Assembly (NCBI RefSeq): GCF_009363795.1
Contig: NZ_CP045420.1
Location: forward strand, 1,345,001-1,409,000
Source: Palleronia sp. THAF1
GTDB lineage: Bacteria > Pseudomonadota > Alphaproteobacteria > Rhodobacterales > Rhodobacteraceae
Length of the DNA: 64,000 nt
Direction: 5' to 3'
The notes below the pieces were generated by a model, which searched no databases, was not told where the DNA came from, and worked only from the letters and a program-made list of their open reading frames with translations. Below are positions 36,921 through 46,060 of the stretch, piece by piece. Positions within the stretch are counted from its first letter, which is position 1. Every line of letters begins with the position of its first letter. The position numbers and the translations under genes were made by a program.

Positions 36921-37565
36921 CTAACTTATAACCCGGAACCCCTGGCGGCGGCGCAGAACCTCGCGCGCCCGGTCGGCCGTCTCAAAATCGGGTTCGCCTC
37001 TCGGCTCGATAACGGCGCGCAATTTGCGATCGACGCATTGCAACGCGCGGCGGGACTCTCCGCAGATCTCAAACCGTGTCATCGCACCTGTCGCACCTTG
37101 CGGCAGTGTCACGAACCCCAGACCAAGCCTTACATCACCGTCGCGATCACGAAGCGGCAGCAGGATCAGCGATGCCCGGTTGCGCTTGCGAAAGGTGCTG
37201 CGTGGACCGGCAAGGCCCAATTCGATGCGGGCGGGCTGCTCGAACAGCGCAAGGGTCGCATCGCCCAGCCAGTCGCGCGACGGCGGCACGACAAGGGTGG
37301 ACAGCGGCATGCCGCGCAGATCGTGTCCGGGAAGCGCCGTGATGCGCTGCCCGGCCAGCCGGATCCGCGCCTGTCGCGGGGCGATACGCTCGATCAGAAG
37401 CATCCGGTCAAGGCAGGACGCAATGGCGTTCGGGTCAAGATCGGCACGGTCGGGCACATCGCGTGACCCGCCGATGGCGCGCCAATGCGCTTCCAGTTTG
37501 GCGCGGTCCGGATCGGCCAAGCCATCTGCTTGTGTCAGTCTTATGATCTTGTCGTCATGTTTCAT
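36921..37565 (-). CDS. PAS domain-containing protein (PAS_5 type)
   Basis: A 214-residue protein with one PAS-like domain at about residues 25-150 of the type found in many Rhodobacterales proteins. HWRAIGGSRDVPDRADLDP is followed by the MLLIERIAPRQARIRLAGQRI strand region and GMPLSTLVVPPSRD. No histidine kinase, GGDEF or helix-turn-helix output domain follows; the C-terminus is basic. It may sense a ligand and act through a partner. The start is the ATG at 37565, three codons inside the longest frame. It is divergent from yicC over a 130-base gap. Confidence 0.7.
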   Translation of the reverse strand: MKHDDKIIRLTQADGLADPDRAKLEAHWRAIGGSRDVPDRADLDPNAIASCLDRMLLIERIAPRQARIRLAGQRITALPGHDLRGMPLSTLVVPPSRDWLGDATLALFEQPARIELGLAGPRSTFRKRNRASLILLPLRDRDGDVRLGLGFVTLPQGATGAMTRFEICGESRRALQCVDRKLRAVIEPRGEPDFETADRAREVLRRRQGFRVIS

Positions 37566-37695
37566 CACCCGCACCCCTGCAAGCGCGGTCTTGCGGTGGT
37601 ATCTTTACCGCGAAGCCGCCATCATCCCCACAACGTGGAAATAGCATGGCGGCTCCAAGATTACCGCCCCTTTACTTAGCAAGAGGTTAACGCCG

Positions 37696-38574
37696 ATGAC
37701 CCAGTCGATGACCGGATTCGCCAGTGCCACCGGGGCGCACGACGGTTGGAGCTGGTCGTGGGAGGTGCGGTCGGTCAACGGCAAGGGCCTTGATCTGCGG
37801 TTGCGCCTTCCCGACTGGATCGGCGAGCTCGAGGCCGGGGTGCGTGCTCGTCTTCAGGCCGCCTTGTCACGGGGGAACGTCACCTGTGCGCTAAGACTGG
37901 ATCGCGATACACAGGGCGGCATGGACCGGGATGCCGTGCAGGCCGCCATCCGTCAAATCGCGGCGATCGAGGATATGGCCGCCGAGATGGGGCACCCGCT
38001 GACGCCCGTGCGCGCCATTGACCTGATGGGTATGCGCGGCGCGCCGTCGAAGCTGGATGAGAGTGCCGAGGCGGCTTTGCGCGACGCGCTTCTGGCGCAA
38101 CTGGATGCAGAAGTCATGCCGGCTTTCGTCGACAGCCGCTCGGCAGAAGGACAGGCGCTGGACGCCATCCTGATGGGGCAGGTGGATCGCATCGCCGACC
38201 TGACCACCCGCGCCGCGACCGCCGCGACAGAGCGCGCGGCGGGGCAGGGGAACGCCCTGCGGGCCGCCATCGCGCGCATCAGCCCAGAGATTGCGGTCGA
38301 CGAAGGGAGATTGGCGCAAGAGCTTGCCCTGTTGGCTGTGAAACAGGATGTCACGGAAGAACTGGACCGTCTTGGCGCCCATGTGGAGGCTGCGAAAGAG
38401 CTGATCCGCGGCGAAGGACCCAAGGGACGCAAGCTCGACTTCCTGATGCAGGAGTTCAATCGTGAGGCGAACACGCTGTGCGCGAAGTCCCAAGACGCCG
38501 CTCTGACGGCCATCGGACTTGACCTCAAAACCGCGATAGATCAGTTGCGCGAGCAGGTTCAGAACGTGGAGTGA
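37696..38574 (+). CDS. YicC family protein
   Basis: A 292-residue member of the YicC/YloC family, which includes endoribonucleases in E. coli and B. subtilis. The N-terminus [13 protein letters not shown] and [18 protein letters not shown] are the family signature. The C-terminal DUF1732 part has [25 protein letters not shown], whose E-N-C-K residues are strongly conserved, and ends VEQVQNVE-like. An AGAGG box precedes the ATG at 37696. It is followed four bases later by gmk, the same pairing seen in many proteobacteria. Confidence 0.93.
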   Translation: MTQSMTGFASATGAHDGWSWSWEVRSVNGKGLDLRLRLPDWIGELEAGVRARLQAALSRGNVTCALRLDRDTQGGMDRDAVQAAIRQIAAIEDMAAEMGHPLTPVRAIDLMGMRGAPSKLDESAEAALRDALLAQLDAEVMPAFVDSRSAEGQALDAILMGQVDRIADLTTRAATAATERAAGQGNALRAAIARISPEIAVDEGRLAQELALLAVKQDVTEELDRLGAHVEAAKELIRGEGPKGRKLDFLMQEFNREANTLCAKSQDAALTAIGLDLKTAIDQLREQVQNVE

Positions 38575-38578
38575 TCCG

Positions 38579-39223
38579 GTGCCAAAGACCCGCCGCGGCC
38601 TTCTCATCATCCTTTCCTCGCCCTCCGGTGCGGGTAAGACGACGCTCGCACGTCGGCTGATGGCGTGGGACCCGTCGCTGAAGTTTTCCGTGTCTGCCAC
38701 GACCCGCGCGCCGCGCACGGGTGAGCAGGAGGGCCGCGAATACTACTTCCGCGATCGCACCGAATTCGAGCGTATGGTCGAACGTGGCCAGATGCTGGAG
38801 CACGCAGAAGTGTTCGGAAACCTGTATGGCTCTCCTGTCGGCCCGGTGGATCAGGCCATCGGCGCGGGTCAGGACGTTTTGTTCGACGTGGATTGGCAGG
38901 GCGGCCAGCAGATCCGCAACTCGGTCCTTGGCAAGCACACACTGTCGATGTTCATCCTGCCGCCGTCGATCGCCGAGCTGGAACGTCGCTTGCGCGAGCG
39001 GGGGCAGGACAGTGACGAGGTGATCCAAGCCCGGATGCACAAAAGCCGGGACGAGATAAGCCATTGGCCGGAATACGATTATGTTTTGGTGAACGATGAT
39101 CTGGACGAGACCGAAGCGCGCCTGCGCACTATCATACAAGCCGAACGCCTGCGCATTTCGCAGCAGCCGGGGCTGGTGGACGCGGTGCGCCAACTGAACA
39201 CGGAATTCGAGGATTATGCATGA
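38579..39223 (+). CDS. gmk: guanylate kinase
   Basis: Phosphorylates GMP to GDP, 214 residues. The P-loop is [10 protein letters not shown] at 13-22; GMP-binding residues are in [21 protein letters not shown]; and the LID and core segments are [11 protein letters not shown] and [13 protein letters not shown]. The start is a GTG at 38579 with GGAG eight bases before it; no ATG fits the family N-terminus. It is four bases after yicC and overlaps the carbonic anhydrase gene by ATGA, so at least four genes here form one unit. Confidence 0.96.
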   Translation: MPKTRRGLLIILSSPSGAGKTTLARRLMAWDPSLKFSVSATTRAPRTGEQEGREYYFRDRTEFERMVERGQMLEHAEVFGNLYGSPVGPVDQAIGAGQDVLFDVDWQGGQQIRNSVLGKHTLSMFILPPSIAELERRLRERGQDSDEVIQARMHKSRDEISHWPEYDYVLVNDDLDETEARLRTIIQAERLRISQQPGLVDAVRQLNTEFEDYA

Positions 39224-39741
39224 TCTACGACTTGGGCGGACACACCCCGATGCTGGACGACGCGGCGTGGGTCGCGCCAGACGCGAACGTCATCGGTAAG
39301 GTCATTCTACGTGCGCGGTCGAGCGTGTGGTTCGGCGCGACCCTGCGCGGCGACAATGAAGAGATCGTGGTGGGCGAAGGCAGCAACGTGCAGGAAAACT
39401 GCGTGCTGCACACCGATATGGGCTATCCGTTGACCATCGGCACGGATTGCACCATCGGCCACAAGGCAATGCTGCATGGCTGCACCATCGGTGACGAGAC
39501 GCTGATCGGCATGGGGGCGACGGTGCTGAACGGGGCCAAGATCGGACGCAATTGCCTGATCGGGGCAGGGGCCATGGTGACGGAAGGCAAGGTGATCCCC
39601 GATGGCTCTATGGTGCTGGGCGCACCGGGGAAGGTTGTGAAAGAGCTGGATGATCAGGCGATCCAGATGCTGAAGGCCAGCGCGCTGAGCTACCAGAAGA
39701 ACGCCGAACGCTTCGCCCGCGACCTGACGGCGCTGTCATGA
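39220..39741 (+). CDS. gamma-class carbonic anhydrase family protein
   Basis: Left-handed beta-helix protein of 173 residues, homologous to YrdA/PaaY and gamma carbonic anhydrases. Hexapeptide-repeat coils run from about residue 15 to 130. The metal histidines are in [15 protein letters not shown] and [16 protein letters not shown] (HxxxxH pattern), as in metal-binding members. The typical [13 protein letters not shown] and [10 protein letters not shown] ends are present. Carbonic anhydrase activity is possible but many such proteins are inactive or have other substrates. Its ATG overlaps the gmk stop, and its own stop overlaps the next start. Confidence 0.88.
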   Translation: MIYDLGGHTPMLDDAAWVAPDANVIGKVILRARSSVWFGATLRGDNEEIVVGEGSNVQENCVLHTDMGYPLTIGTDCTIGHKAMLHGCTIGDETLIGMGATVLNGAKIGRNCLIGAGAMVTEGKVIPDGSMVLGAPGKVVKELDDQAIQMLKASALSYQKNAERFARDLTALS

Positions 39742-40979
39742 GCGTTCTGTCCAAGTTTTTCGGTCGCCGCGACACGCCGAAAGCGCTGCCCGCACCCGAT
39801 CCCGCGCCACCTGCGACCGCCGTGCGTCGCATGGCGTGGCCCGACGGCACGGGCCGCGCGGTGGGTACGCCGTTGCAACCTTCGGTCGTCTACGGAGCCG
39901 AAAGCCCCGATGCGCTGGATGCGATCTACGAAGGCCGCGAAACTGGCTTCACCTATGCGCGCGAGGCGCATCCGAACGCAGCGCTGCTGGCTGCGAAGGT
40001 GGACGCTTTGGAGGGCCTTTCGGGCGGTATCGCCACCGGCTCCGGTATGGCGGCAGTCTCTTGCGCGATTATGGGGCTTGTGGAGGCGGGCGATCACGTC
40101 ATCGGCGGCGACCAGCTGTACGGGCGCAGCCTGCGGATGATGACGGACGAGTTGCCGCGCATGGGCGTGGCGACCACCCGCGTCGATCCCACAAATGCGG
40201 CCGCGGTGAAGGCAGCGATCCGGCCGGAGACCAAGTTGATCCTCGTCGAGGTCGTGTCGAACCCTACGCTGCGCATTGCCGATATCGACGGCATCGCGGC
40301 TGTCGCGAAAGAGGCGGGCATCTTGCTGGTGGTGGACAACACCTTCACCACCCCGCGCGGCATCCGGCCCGCGAGGCACGGTGCGGATATTGTGATCCAC
40401 TCGGTCACCAAGCTGCTGGCGGGCCATTCCGACGCGACACTGGGCTATGTTTGCGCCACCGATCCTGCCCTGAATGAGCGGATGCGCGTTTTTGCCGTTA
40501 CGCTGGGTCTGACGGCCAGCCCCTTCGACTGCTGGCTGGCCGAGCGCGGTATCTTCACGTTCGAAATGCGCTATGACCGGGCAGAGGCGAGCGCCGCGCT
40601 ATTGGCCGATCACATCGCCGATCTGCCGGGCGTCACCAAGGTGCTGTATCCCGGTCGTGCGGATCATCCCGACCATGCCCGCGCGCAAACCCTGCTGAAG
40701 GGGCGCAACGGCAATATGGTAACGTTCGAAGTGGCAGGCGGGCGCGAGGCGGCGAACCGTCTGGTCCGCGCCGCACCCAACATCGCCTTCGCGCCGACGC
40801 TGGGGGATGTGGCCACGACGCTTAGCCATCCTGCCACGTCCTCTCACCGTGGTCTGACGCCAGAGGGGCGCGCCGAGCTGGGTTTGTCCGAAGGGTCGTT
40901 CCGCGTGTCCGTCGGGATGGAGCCGCCGGAGCTTTTGTGCGCCGAGTTCGAGGCCGCGATCCGGGCGGCGCAGGGGTAG
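39738..40979 (+). CDS. Cys/Met metabolism PLP-dependent enzyme
   Basis: Fold-type I PLP enzyme of 413 residues in the cystathionine synthase/lyase and methionine gamma-lyase family. The PLP-binding lysine lies in [14 protein letters not shown] near residue 223; the Asp contact is in VVDNTFTTP, and the [22 protein letters not shown] segment with LYGRSLRMM surrounds the phosphate. The sequence [15 protein letters not shown] replaces the usual YSRxxNPT. Which of cystathionine gamma-synthase, O-acylhomoserine sulfhydrylase or a lyase this is cannot be settled. It lies between the carbonic anhydrase gene and phoR with almost no spacing. Confidence 0.87.
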   Translation: MSVLSKFFGRRDTPKALPAPDPAPPATAVRRMAWPDGTGRAVGTPLQPSVVYGAESPDALDAIYEGRETGFTYAREAHPNAALLAAKVDALEGLSGGIATGSGMAAVSCAIMGLVEAGDHVIGGDQLYGRSLRMMTDELPRMGVATTRVDPTNAAAVKAAIRPETKLILVEVVSNPTLRIADIDGIAAVAKEAGILLVVDNTFTTPRGIRPARHGADIVIHSVTKLLAGHSDATLGYVCATDPALNERMRVFAVTLGLTASPFDCWLAERGIFTFEMRYDRAEASAALLADHIADLPGVTKVLYPGRADHPDHARAQTLLKGRNGNMVTFEVAGGREAANRLVRAAPNIAFAPTLGDVATTLSHPATSSHRGLTPEGRAELGLSEGSFRVSVGMEPPELLCAEFEAAIRAAQG

Positions 40980-40982
40980 GGG

Positions 40983-41996
40983 ATGCTGGCCGTCGATCTG
41001 ATCGCGGCCCTTCCCGGCCCGGTGCTGGTGATCGGCCCGACCCAACGGATCGAGGCTGCAAACTCGGCCGCGGCCGCGCTGATCGGCGACGCTTTGATCG
41101 GGCGGCACTACGTGGCCGTTCTGCGCCAGCCTGCCGTCGCCGATGCGATTGAAGCTGCACTGCGTGATGGAACGCGGACCGAGACGCGGTTTCTGGGTCG
41201 GCGACAAGAGACCGACACCACTTGGTCCGTCAGCGTCCAGCGCGCCGGGCCGCGTGTCGTCGTGGCCTTCGAAGACCGCACGGCCGCAGAGGAAGCCGGT
41301 CAGATCCGGCGCGACTTCGTGGCGAACGTCAGCCACGAGTTGAAGACACCCCTCACAGCGCTGATCGGTTTCATCGAAACACTACGCGGCCCCGCGCGCG
41401 ACGATGTGGCCGCTCGCGACCGGTTCCTGGGCATCATGGAGCGCGAGGCACAGCGCATGAACCGGCTGGTCTCGGACCTTCTGTCGCTCAGCCGTGTCGA
41501 GACCGAAGAAAGGGTCCGCCCGCGTCAGGACGTGGATGTGACGATGATCCTTAGGGGGGTTGTTACTCTTCTGCGGCCCCTGGCTGAGGAAAAGAAAATA
41601 AAGCTCGTTTTCGATCCACCCGGTCCCGCCACTGTGCAAGGCGACGCGGATCAGCTGCGGCAGGTGTTCTCGAACCTCGTGGAGAACGCGATCAAATATG
41701 GCGGCTCGCGGGTCGAGCTGCGACTGGCAGAGCGCAGCCAGATCGCCGATCTGCGCCGTTCAGGTGTGGTTGTGGATGTGATCGATGATGGTCCGGGAAT
41801 CGACGGAATCCACGTTCCGCGCCTGACAGAACGGTTCTACCGCGTGGACACCCATCGCTCTCGCGAAGTGGGTGGCACCGGTCTTGGGCTGGCTATCGTA
41901 AAGCATATCGTGTCGCGCCACCGCGGGCGATTTCGGGTCGCCTCGACGCTCGGCGAAGGCAGCGTCTTCACTGTTTACCTGCCGCGCGAGAATTGA
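40983..41996 (+). CDS. phoR: phosphate regulon sensor histidine kinase PhoR (no membrane helix)
   Basis: Histidine kinase of 337 residues that should phosphorylate PhoB when phosphate is scarce. An N-terminal PAS-like segment (about 10-100) precedes the H box FVANVSHELKTPL with the phospho-acceptor H118. The N box is QVFSNLVENAIKYGG, and the G boxes are DDGPGIDG and GGTGLGLAIVKHIV. Unlike E. coli PhoR there is no hydrophobic N-terminal segment long enough for a membrane anchor, so it is probably cytosolic or bound through PhoU/Pst. Only three bases separate it from the preceding PLP enzyme gene, so it may be read from that operon. Confidence 0.92.
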   Translation: MLAVDLIAALPGPVLVIGPTQRIEAANSAAAALIGDALIGRHYVAVLRQPAVADAIEAALRDGTRTETRFLGRRQETDTTWSVSVQRAGPRVVVAFEDRTAAEEAGQIRRDFVANVSHELKTPLTALIGFIETLRGPARDDVAARDRFLGIMEREAQRMNRLVSDLLSLSRVETEERVRPRQDVDVTMILRGVVTLLRPLAEEKKIKLVFDPPGPATVQGDADQLRQVFSNLVENAIKYGGSRVELRLAERSQIADLRRSGVVVDVIDDGPGIDGIHVPRLTERFYRVDTHRSREVGGTGLGLAIVKHIVSRHRGRFRVASTLGEGSVFTVYLPREN

Positions 41997-42013
41997 TGCG
42001 GGCAGGGCGGTAA

Positions 42014-42057
42014 TTGTCATCAATCTGTTACGTTCACGTTACATAACTGTTTTGTAT
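42014..42057 (+). promoter_or_regulatory. Pho box and promoter of pstS
   Basis: Three seven-base repeats occur at an 11-base period: TTGTCAT (42014-42020), CTGTTAC (42025-42031) and ACGTTAC (42036-42042). The first two match the PhoB consensus CTGTCAT/CTGTCAC with two and one differences. TTGTAT at 42052-42057 is the likely -10, nine bases after the last repeat, as in PhoB-activated promoters lacking a -35 box. Confidence 0.7.
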
Positions 42058-42123
42058 CCCGCGTAGTGACGCGGCAAGGTCACCGAAAAGGGGCCGAATC
42101 GAATGACACAGACAGGAGCTTCC

Positions 42124-43170
42124 ATGTCCTTCGCAAAAACCACCGCATCCTTCGCCATCCTGGCCGCCGCCGCCACCGCTGCGTCCGCTCAAGGCCGCGA
42201 GCAGGTGCAGGTCGCCGGATCTTCGACCGTGCTGCCCTACGCCAACATCGTCGCCGAAGCCTTTGGCGAATCGACCGAATTCCCGACACCGGTCATCCAG
42301 TCTGGTGGTTCTTCCGCCGGTCTGAAGCTGTTCTGCGAAGGCGTGGGTGAAAACACCATCGACATCGCGAATGCTTCCCGCGCGATCCGTGACTCCGAGA
42401 TCGAGACCTGTGCCGCCAACGGCGTGAACGACATCATCGAAGTGCGCATCGGTTATGACGGCATCGTCTTCGCCAGCCAGACCGACGGCCCCGAGTTCTC
42501 TGCTTTCGAGCCCGAGCAGTGGTACAACGCCCTGGCCGCCGAGATCCCGATGGACGGTGAGATGGTCGCGAACCCGAACACCAACTGGACGGACGTCGAC
42601 GACAGCCTGCCCGACGCCGAGATCCTGGCCTTCATCCCCGGCACCAAGCACGGCACGCGTGAAGTCTTCGAAGAGAAGGTTTTGCTGCAGGGTTGCGAAG
42701 ACTCCGGCGCGATGGAAACCATGATGTCCGACATGGGCATGGACGAAGATGCCGCCGAAGCCGCCTGCATGTCCGTCCGCACCGACGGTGCGTCCGTGGA
42801 CATCGACGGCGACTACACCGAGACGCTGGCCCGCATCGAGAGCGATCCCAACGGCGTGGGCGTGTTCGGTCTGTCCTTCTACGAGAACAACACCAGCGTT
42901 CTGAAGGTCGCGACCATGGGCGGCGTGTCGCCCTCGACCGAGACGATCGCTTCGGGTGAGTATCCCGTGTCTCGTCCGCTCTACTTCTACATCAAGAAGG
43001 CCCACATCGGCGTGATCCCCGGCGTCAAGGAATACGCCGCGTTCTTCGTGTCCGATCAGGTTGCTGGTCAGGGCGGTCCGCTCGCCGACTACGGCCTGAC
43101 GCCGGATCCGGAGCTGGCCGCGACGCAGGAGAAGATCGCGAACGAAACCACGATGTCTTCGGGCTCGTAA
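42124..43170 (+). CDS. pstS: phosphate ABC transporter substrate-binding protein
   Basis: Periplasmic high-affinity phosphate receptor of 348 residues. A signal peptide covers about residues 1-22 (ending ASA before QGREQVQV). Phosphate-contact segments are VAGSSTVLPYANIVAEAFG and ESTEFPTPVIQSGGSSAG near the N-terminus, then IANASRAIRDSE and the FIPGTKHGTRE segment. An AGGAG box six bases before the ATG at 42124 sets the start; a longer frame begins seven codons earlier. A Pho box lies upstream and a hairpin follows the gene, which would favour high PstS levels over the membrane subunits. Confidence 0.95.
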   Translation: MSFAKTTASFAILAAAATAASAQGREQVQVAGSSTVLPYANIVAEAFGESTEFPTPVIQSGGSSAGLKLFCEGVGENTIDIANASRAIRDSEIETCAANGVNDIIEVRIGYDGIVFASQTDGPEFSAFEPEQWYNALAAEIPMDGEMVANPNTNWTDVDDSLPDAEILAFIPGTKHGTREVFEEKVLLQGCEDSGAMETMMSDMGMDEDAAEAACMSVRTDGASVDIDGDYTETLARIESDPNGVGVFGLSFYENNTSVLKVATMGGVSPSTETIASGEYPVSRPLYFYIKKAHIGVIPGVKEYAAFFVSDQVAGQGGPLADYGLTPDPELAATQEKIANETTMSSGS

Positions 43171-43188
43171 GCCAAGCCTCGTGAACCG

Positions 43189-43217
43189 AAGGGCGGCCCC
43201 ACCGACGGGCCGCCCTT
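43189..43217 (+). terminator. attenuating hairpin between pstS and pstC
   Basis: AAGGGCGGCCC (43189-43199) pairs with GGGCCGCCCTT (43207-43217) across a seven-base loop, followed by CCCTTTG. It lies 18 bases after pstS and before pstC. Such intercistronic hairpins stabilise the binding-protein mRNA and reduce read-through. Confidence 0.65.
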
Positions 43218-43250
43218 CCCTTTGAAGACCGACTGAACCAAGAGGTCGTG

Positions 43251-44711
43251 ATGTCCGTCCCACTTATTCTGATCGTTCTGGCCGGCCTTGCGATCCTTGG
43301 CTTCGTGCTGGGCCGCCGCCGGTCTGTGCAACTGGTGGACGGAGACGCGCGCCGCCTGCACTCGCGCCCGAACTACCACGGCACCAGCGTTGCTTTGGCC
43401 GCTGTCGTGCCTGCCTTCCTGGTGCTGCTTGGTTGGTTGTTGATCCAGCCGATTTTCATCGAAAGCCGGGTCGCTGCCGACTTTCCCGAGGACGCCATTC
43501 CCGAAGGGTCCACCATCGGCTTGGTGATGGGGGACGTGAACCGCCTTGCCGCCGGGCTGCAAACCCTGCGACAGACCGGGGCGCTGACGCGACAGGAGAT
43601 TGTCAATCTCAACGCGGGCGAGGACGATATCCGCGGTCGATTGGGGTCCATCGGACTGGCATTGGGCTCGGACGTGTCGCCCGCGACGCTGGAAGCCGCG
43701 CGCCAGATGCGGCTGACCGAAGATACTGGCCGATTGGCAATGACGGTCGTCGTACTGGCCCTGGCTGCCGCTGGTTTCGGCTTTGTGCTGTCGCGTATCT
43801 CGGCTGACGGACGCGCGCGCAACACAGTTGAATCCGTGATCCGCGTGTTGCTGATGCTGGCCGCCACCGTCGCGATCCTGACGACCGTGGGCATCATCGC
43901 ATCCATGCTGTTCGAGACGATCAACTTCTTCGGGCAATATCCGATCACCGAATTCTTCTTCGGCACCAACTGGGCGCCGAACTTCCGCGGCAACTCTGAC
44001 CTGGGCATCATTCCGCTTCTGTGGGGCACGATGTATATCTCGCTGATCGCGCTCTTGGTGGCCGTACCGGTGGGCTTGTTCTCGGCCATCTACCTGTCGG
44101 AATACGCCAGCCCCACCCTGCGCGGGATCGCCAAGCCGTTGATCGAGGTTCTGGCGGGCATCCCCACCATCGTGTACGGCCTCTTCGCCTTGCTCGTCGT
44201 CGGCCCGATGCTGCGCGACTACTTCGCACAGCCGCTGGGGCTGGGATCGTCCGGATCGTCGGTGATGACCGCCGGTCTTGTGATGGGCATCATGCTGATC
44301 CCCTTCGTATCTTCCTTGTCGGACGATATCATCTCTGCCGTGCCGCAATCCATGCGCGACGGTTCTCTGGGGCTGGGCGCCACGAAAGCCGAAACGATCC
44401 GTCAGGTCGTCGTGCCCGCAGCGCTGCCCGGCATCGTGGGCGCGGTCCTGCTGGCCGCATCGCGCGCTATCGGTGAGACCATGATCGTCGTGCTGGGGGC
44501 AGGGGCCGCGGCACGCCTGTCGCTGAACCCGTTCGAAGCGATGACCACTGTCACCGTCAAAATCGTCAGCCAGTTGACGGGCGATACCAACTTCGCCAGT
44601 CCCGAAACGCTTGTCGCCTTCGCCCTGGGTTTGACCCTGTTCGTCATCACGCTGGGGCTAAACGTTCTCGCCCTGATCATTGTGCGCCGCTACCGGGAGC
44701 AATATGAATGA
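43251..44711 (+). CDS. pstC: phosphate ABC transporter permease PstC (long form)
   Basis: Inner-membrane permease of 486 residues, against about 320 in E. coli. An extra N-terminal part of roughly 170 residues with two or three added helices and a periplasmic segment (DAIPEGSTIGLVMGDVNRLA, TRQEIVNLNAGEDDI) precedes the standard core. The core starts near residue 190 (FFGQYPITEFFFGTNWAP) and contains the ABC-permease EAA-like loop SLGLGATKAETIRQVVVPAALPGI. Large PstC forms are usual in alphaproteobacteria. The ATG at 43251 has AGAGG five bases upstream. It overlaps pstA by four bases. Confidence 0.94.
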   Translation: MSVPLILIVLAGLAILGFVLGRRRSVQLVDGDARRLHSRPNYHGTSVALAAVVPAFLVLLGWLLIQPIFIESRVAADFPEDAIPEGSTIGLVMGDVNRLAAGLQTLRQTGALTRQEIVNLNAGEDDIRGRLGSIGLALGSDVSPATLEAARQMRLTEDTGRLAMTVVVLALAAAGFGFVLSRISADGRARNTVESVIRVLLMLAATVAILTTVGIIASMLFETINFFGQYPITEFFFGTNWAPNFRGNSDLGIIPLLWGTMYISLIALLVAVPVGLFSAIYLSEYASPTLRGIAKPLIEVLAGIPTIVYGLFALLVVGPMLRDYFAQPLGLGSSGSSVMTAGLVMGIMLIPFVSSLSDDIISAVPQSMRDGSLGLGATKAETIRQVVVPAALPGIVGAVLLAASRAIGETMIVVLGAGAAARLSLNPFEAMTTVTVKIVSQLTGDTNFASPETLVAFALGLTLFVITLGLNVLALIIVRRYREQYE

Positions 44712-46042
44712 CCGATATTCCTGACAGCCGCGGCACCTCTACCACGCTGCTGGAACCCGACACCCGCACCAAAAAGCGCAATGCGGCAGAGGCCCGGTTC
44801 AAGGCCTACGGTCTGGGCGCGATCTGCATCGGCCTGCTGGCGCTGGTGCTTCTGCTGGCCTCTATCTTCTATCGCGGTCTGCCGGCCTTCTGGCAGGCGA
44901 CACTGACCCTTGACGTGCCGCTGACCGAGCAAACGCTGGATCCCGCTGGCAATCGCAATCTGGAGGATATTCGTAGGGTTATCACCTTCGGCTATGCCGG
45001 CCTGATCGAAGACGCGATGACGAACAAGATCGAAGAGCTGGGCATCGACATCGAAGGGCTGACCAACCCCGAAGACATCATTTCCGGTTCTGCCGCTGCA
45101 CAGGTGCGCCGCTTTGTGCTGGCCAATCCCGATCGGATCGGCACGACAGAGACGTTCACATTCTACGCCACCAGCCGGGTCGACCAATACTACAAAGGCG
45201 CTGTGACGATGGAAACGGCGTCCCGCGACAGCCAGATTTCGGTCGAGCAGTTGCAACTTGCGGACGCCTTGCAGGACGAGGGCGCGCTGGGACGGTCGTT
45301 CAACAGGGCCTTCATCACCGGCCCCGATGCATCCGACACCCGGGCGGAGTCAGCGGGCCTTGGGGTGGCCATCATCGGTTCCGCTTACATGATGCTGATC
45401 GTGCTGGCCTTGGCTCTTCCGATCGGGGTCGCCGCGTCGATCTATCTGGAAGAGTTCGCGCCCACGAACCGGCTGACGGATATCATCGAGGTCAACATCT
45501 CGAACCTCGCCGCGGTGCCCTCCATCGTGTTCGGCATCCTTGGCCTTGCGATCTTCATCAACTTCGCCGGACTGCCGCAATCCGCGCCTGTCGTGGGTGG
45601 CCTTGTGCTGACACTTATGACCCTGCCCACGATCATCATCTCAACCCGCGCATCGCTAAAATCGGTGCCGCCGTCGATCCGGGATGCGGCGCTGGGGGTA
45701 GGAGCATCAAAGATGCAATCGGTGTTCCACCACGTTCTGCCGCTGGCCGGTCCCGGTATCCTGACCGGCACGATCATCGGGCTGGCGCAAGCCTTGGGCG
45801 AAACCGCGCCGCTTCTGCTGATCGGCATGGTGGCCTTCGTCACCGAATACCCGGACGCACCGCCCGAAGGCTTCTTCGATCCGGCGACGGCCTTGCCCGT
45901 GCAGGTCTACAACTGGACACAGCGCGCCGATCCGGCCTTCGCCGAACGCGCCAGCGGAGCGATCATCGTGCTGTTGGTCTTCCTTGCCATCATGAACATT
46001 ACCGCAATCTTGCTACGCCGCCGCTTCGAGCGCCGCTGGTAA
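44708..46042 (+). CDS. pstA: phosphate ABC transporter permease PstA (DUF3333 form)
   Basis: Second permease subunit, 444 residues versus about 300 in E. coli. A DUF3333-like N-terminal extension (about 1-225) includes a membrane helix around 37-58 and a long periplasmic part. The core begins with GVAIIGSAYMMLIVLALALPIGVAASIYLEEFAP and holds the coupling loop DAALGVGASKMQSVFHHVLPLAGPGI. Both permeases carry matched extensions, so they probably form an enlarged periplasmic face. The ATG overlaps the pstC stop as ATGA. pstB follows after an AGGAG site. Confidence 0.94.
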   Translation: MTDIPDSRGTSTTLLEPDTRTKKRNAAEARFKAYGLGAICIGLLALVLLLASIFYRGLPAFWQATLTLDVPLTEQTLDPAGNRNLEDIRRVITFGYAGLIEDAMTNKIEELGIDIEGLTNPEDIISGSAAAQVRRFVLANPDRIGTTETFTFYATSRVDQYYKGAVTMETASRDSQISVEQLQLADALQDEGALGRSFNRAFITGPDASDTRAESAGLGVAIIGSAYMMLIVLALALPIGVAASIYLEEFAPTNRLTDIIEVNISNLAAVPSIVFGILGLAIFINFAGLPQSAPVVGGLVLTLMTLPTIIISTRASLKSVPPSIRDAALGVGASKMQSVFHHVLPLAGPGILTGTIIGLAQALGETAPLLLIGMVAFVTEYPDAPPEGFFDPATALPVQVYNWTQRADPAFAERASGAIIVLLVFLAIMNITAILLRRRFERRW

Positions 46043-46060
46043 TCCCGAAAGGAGACACCG

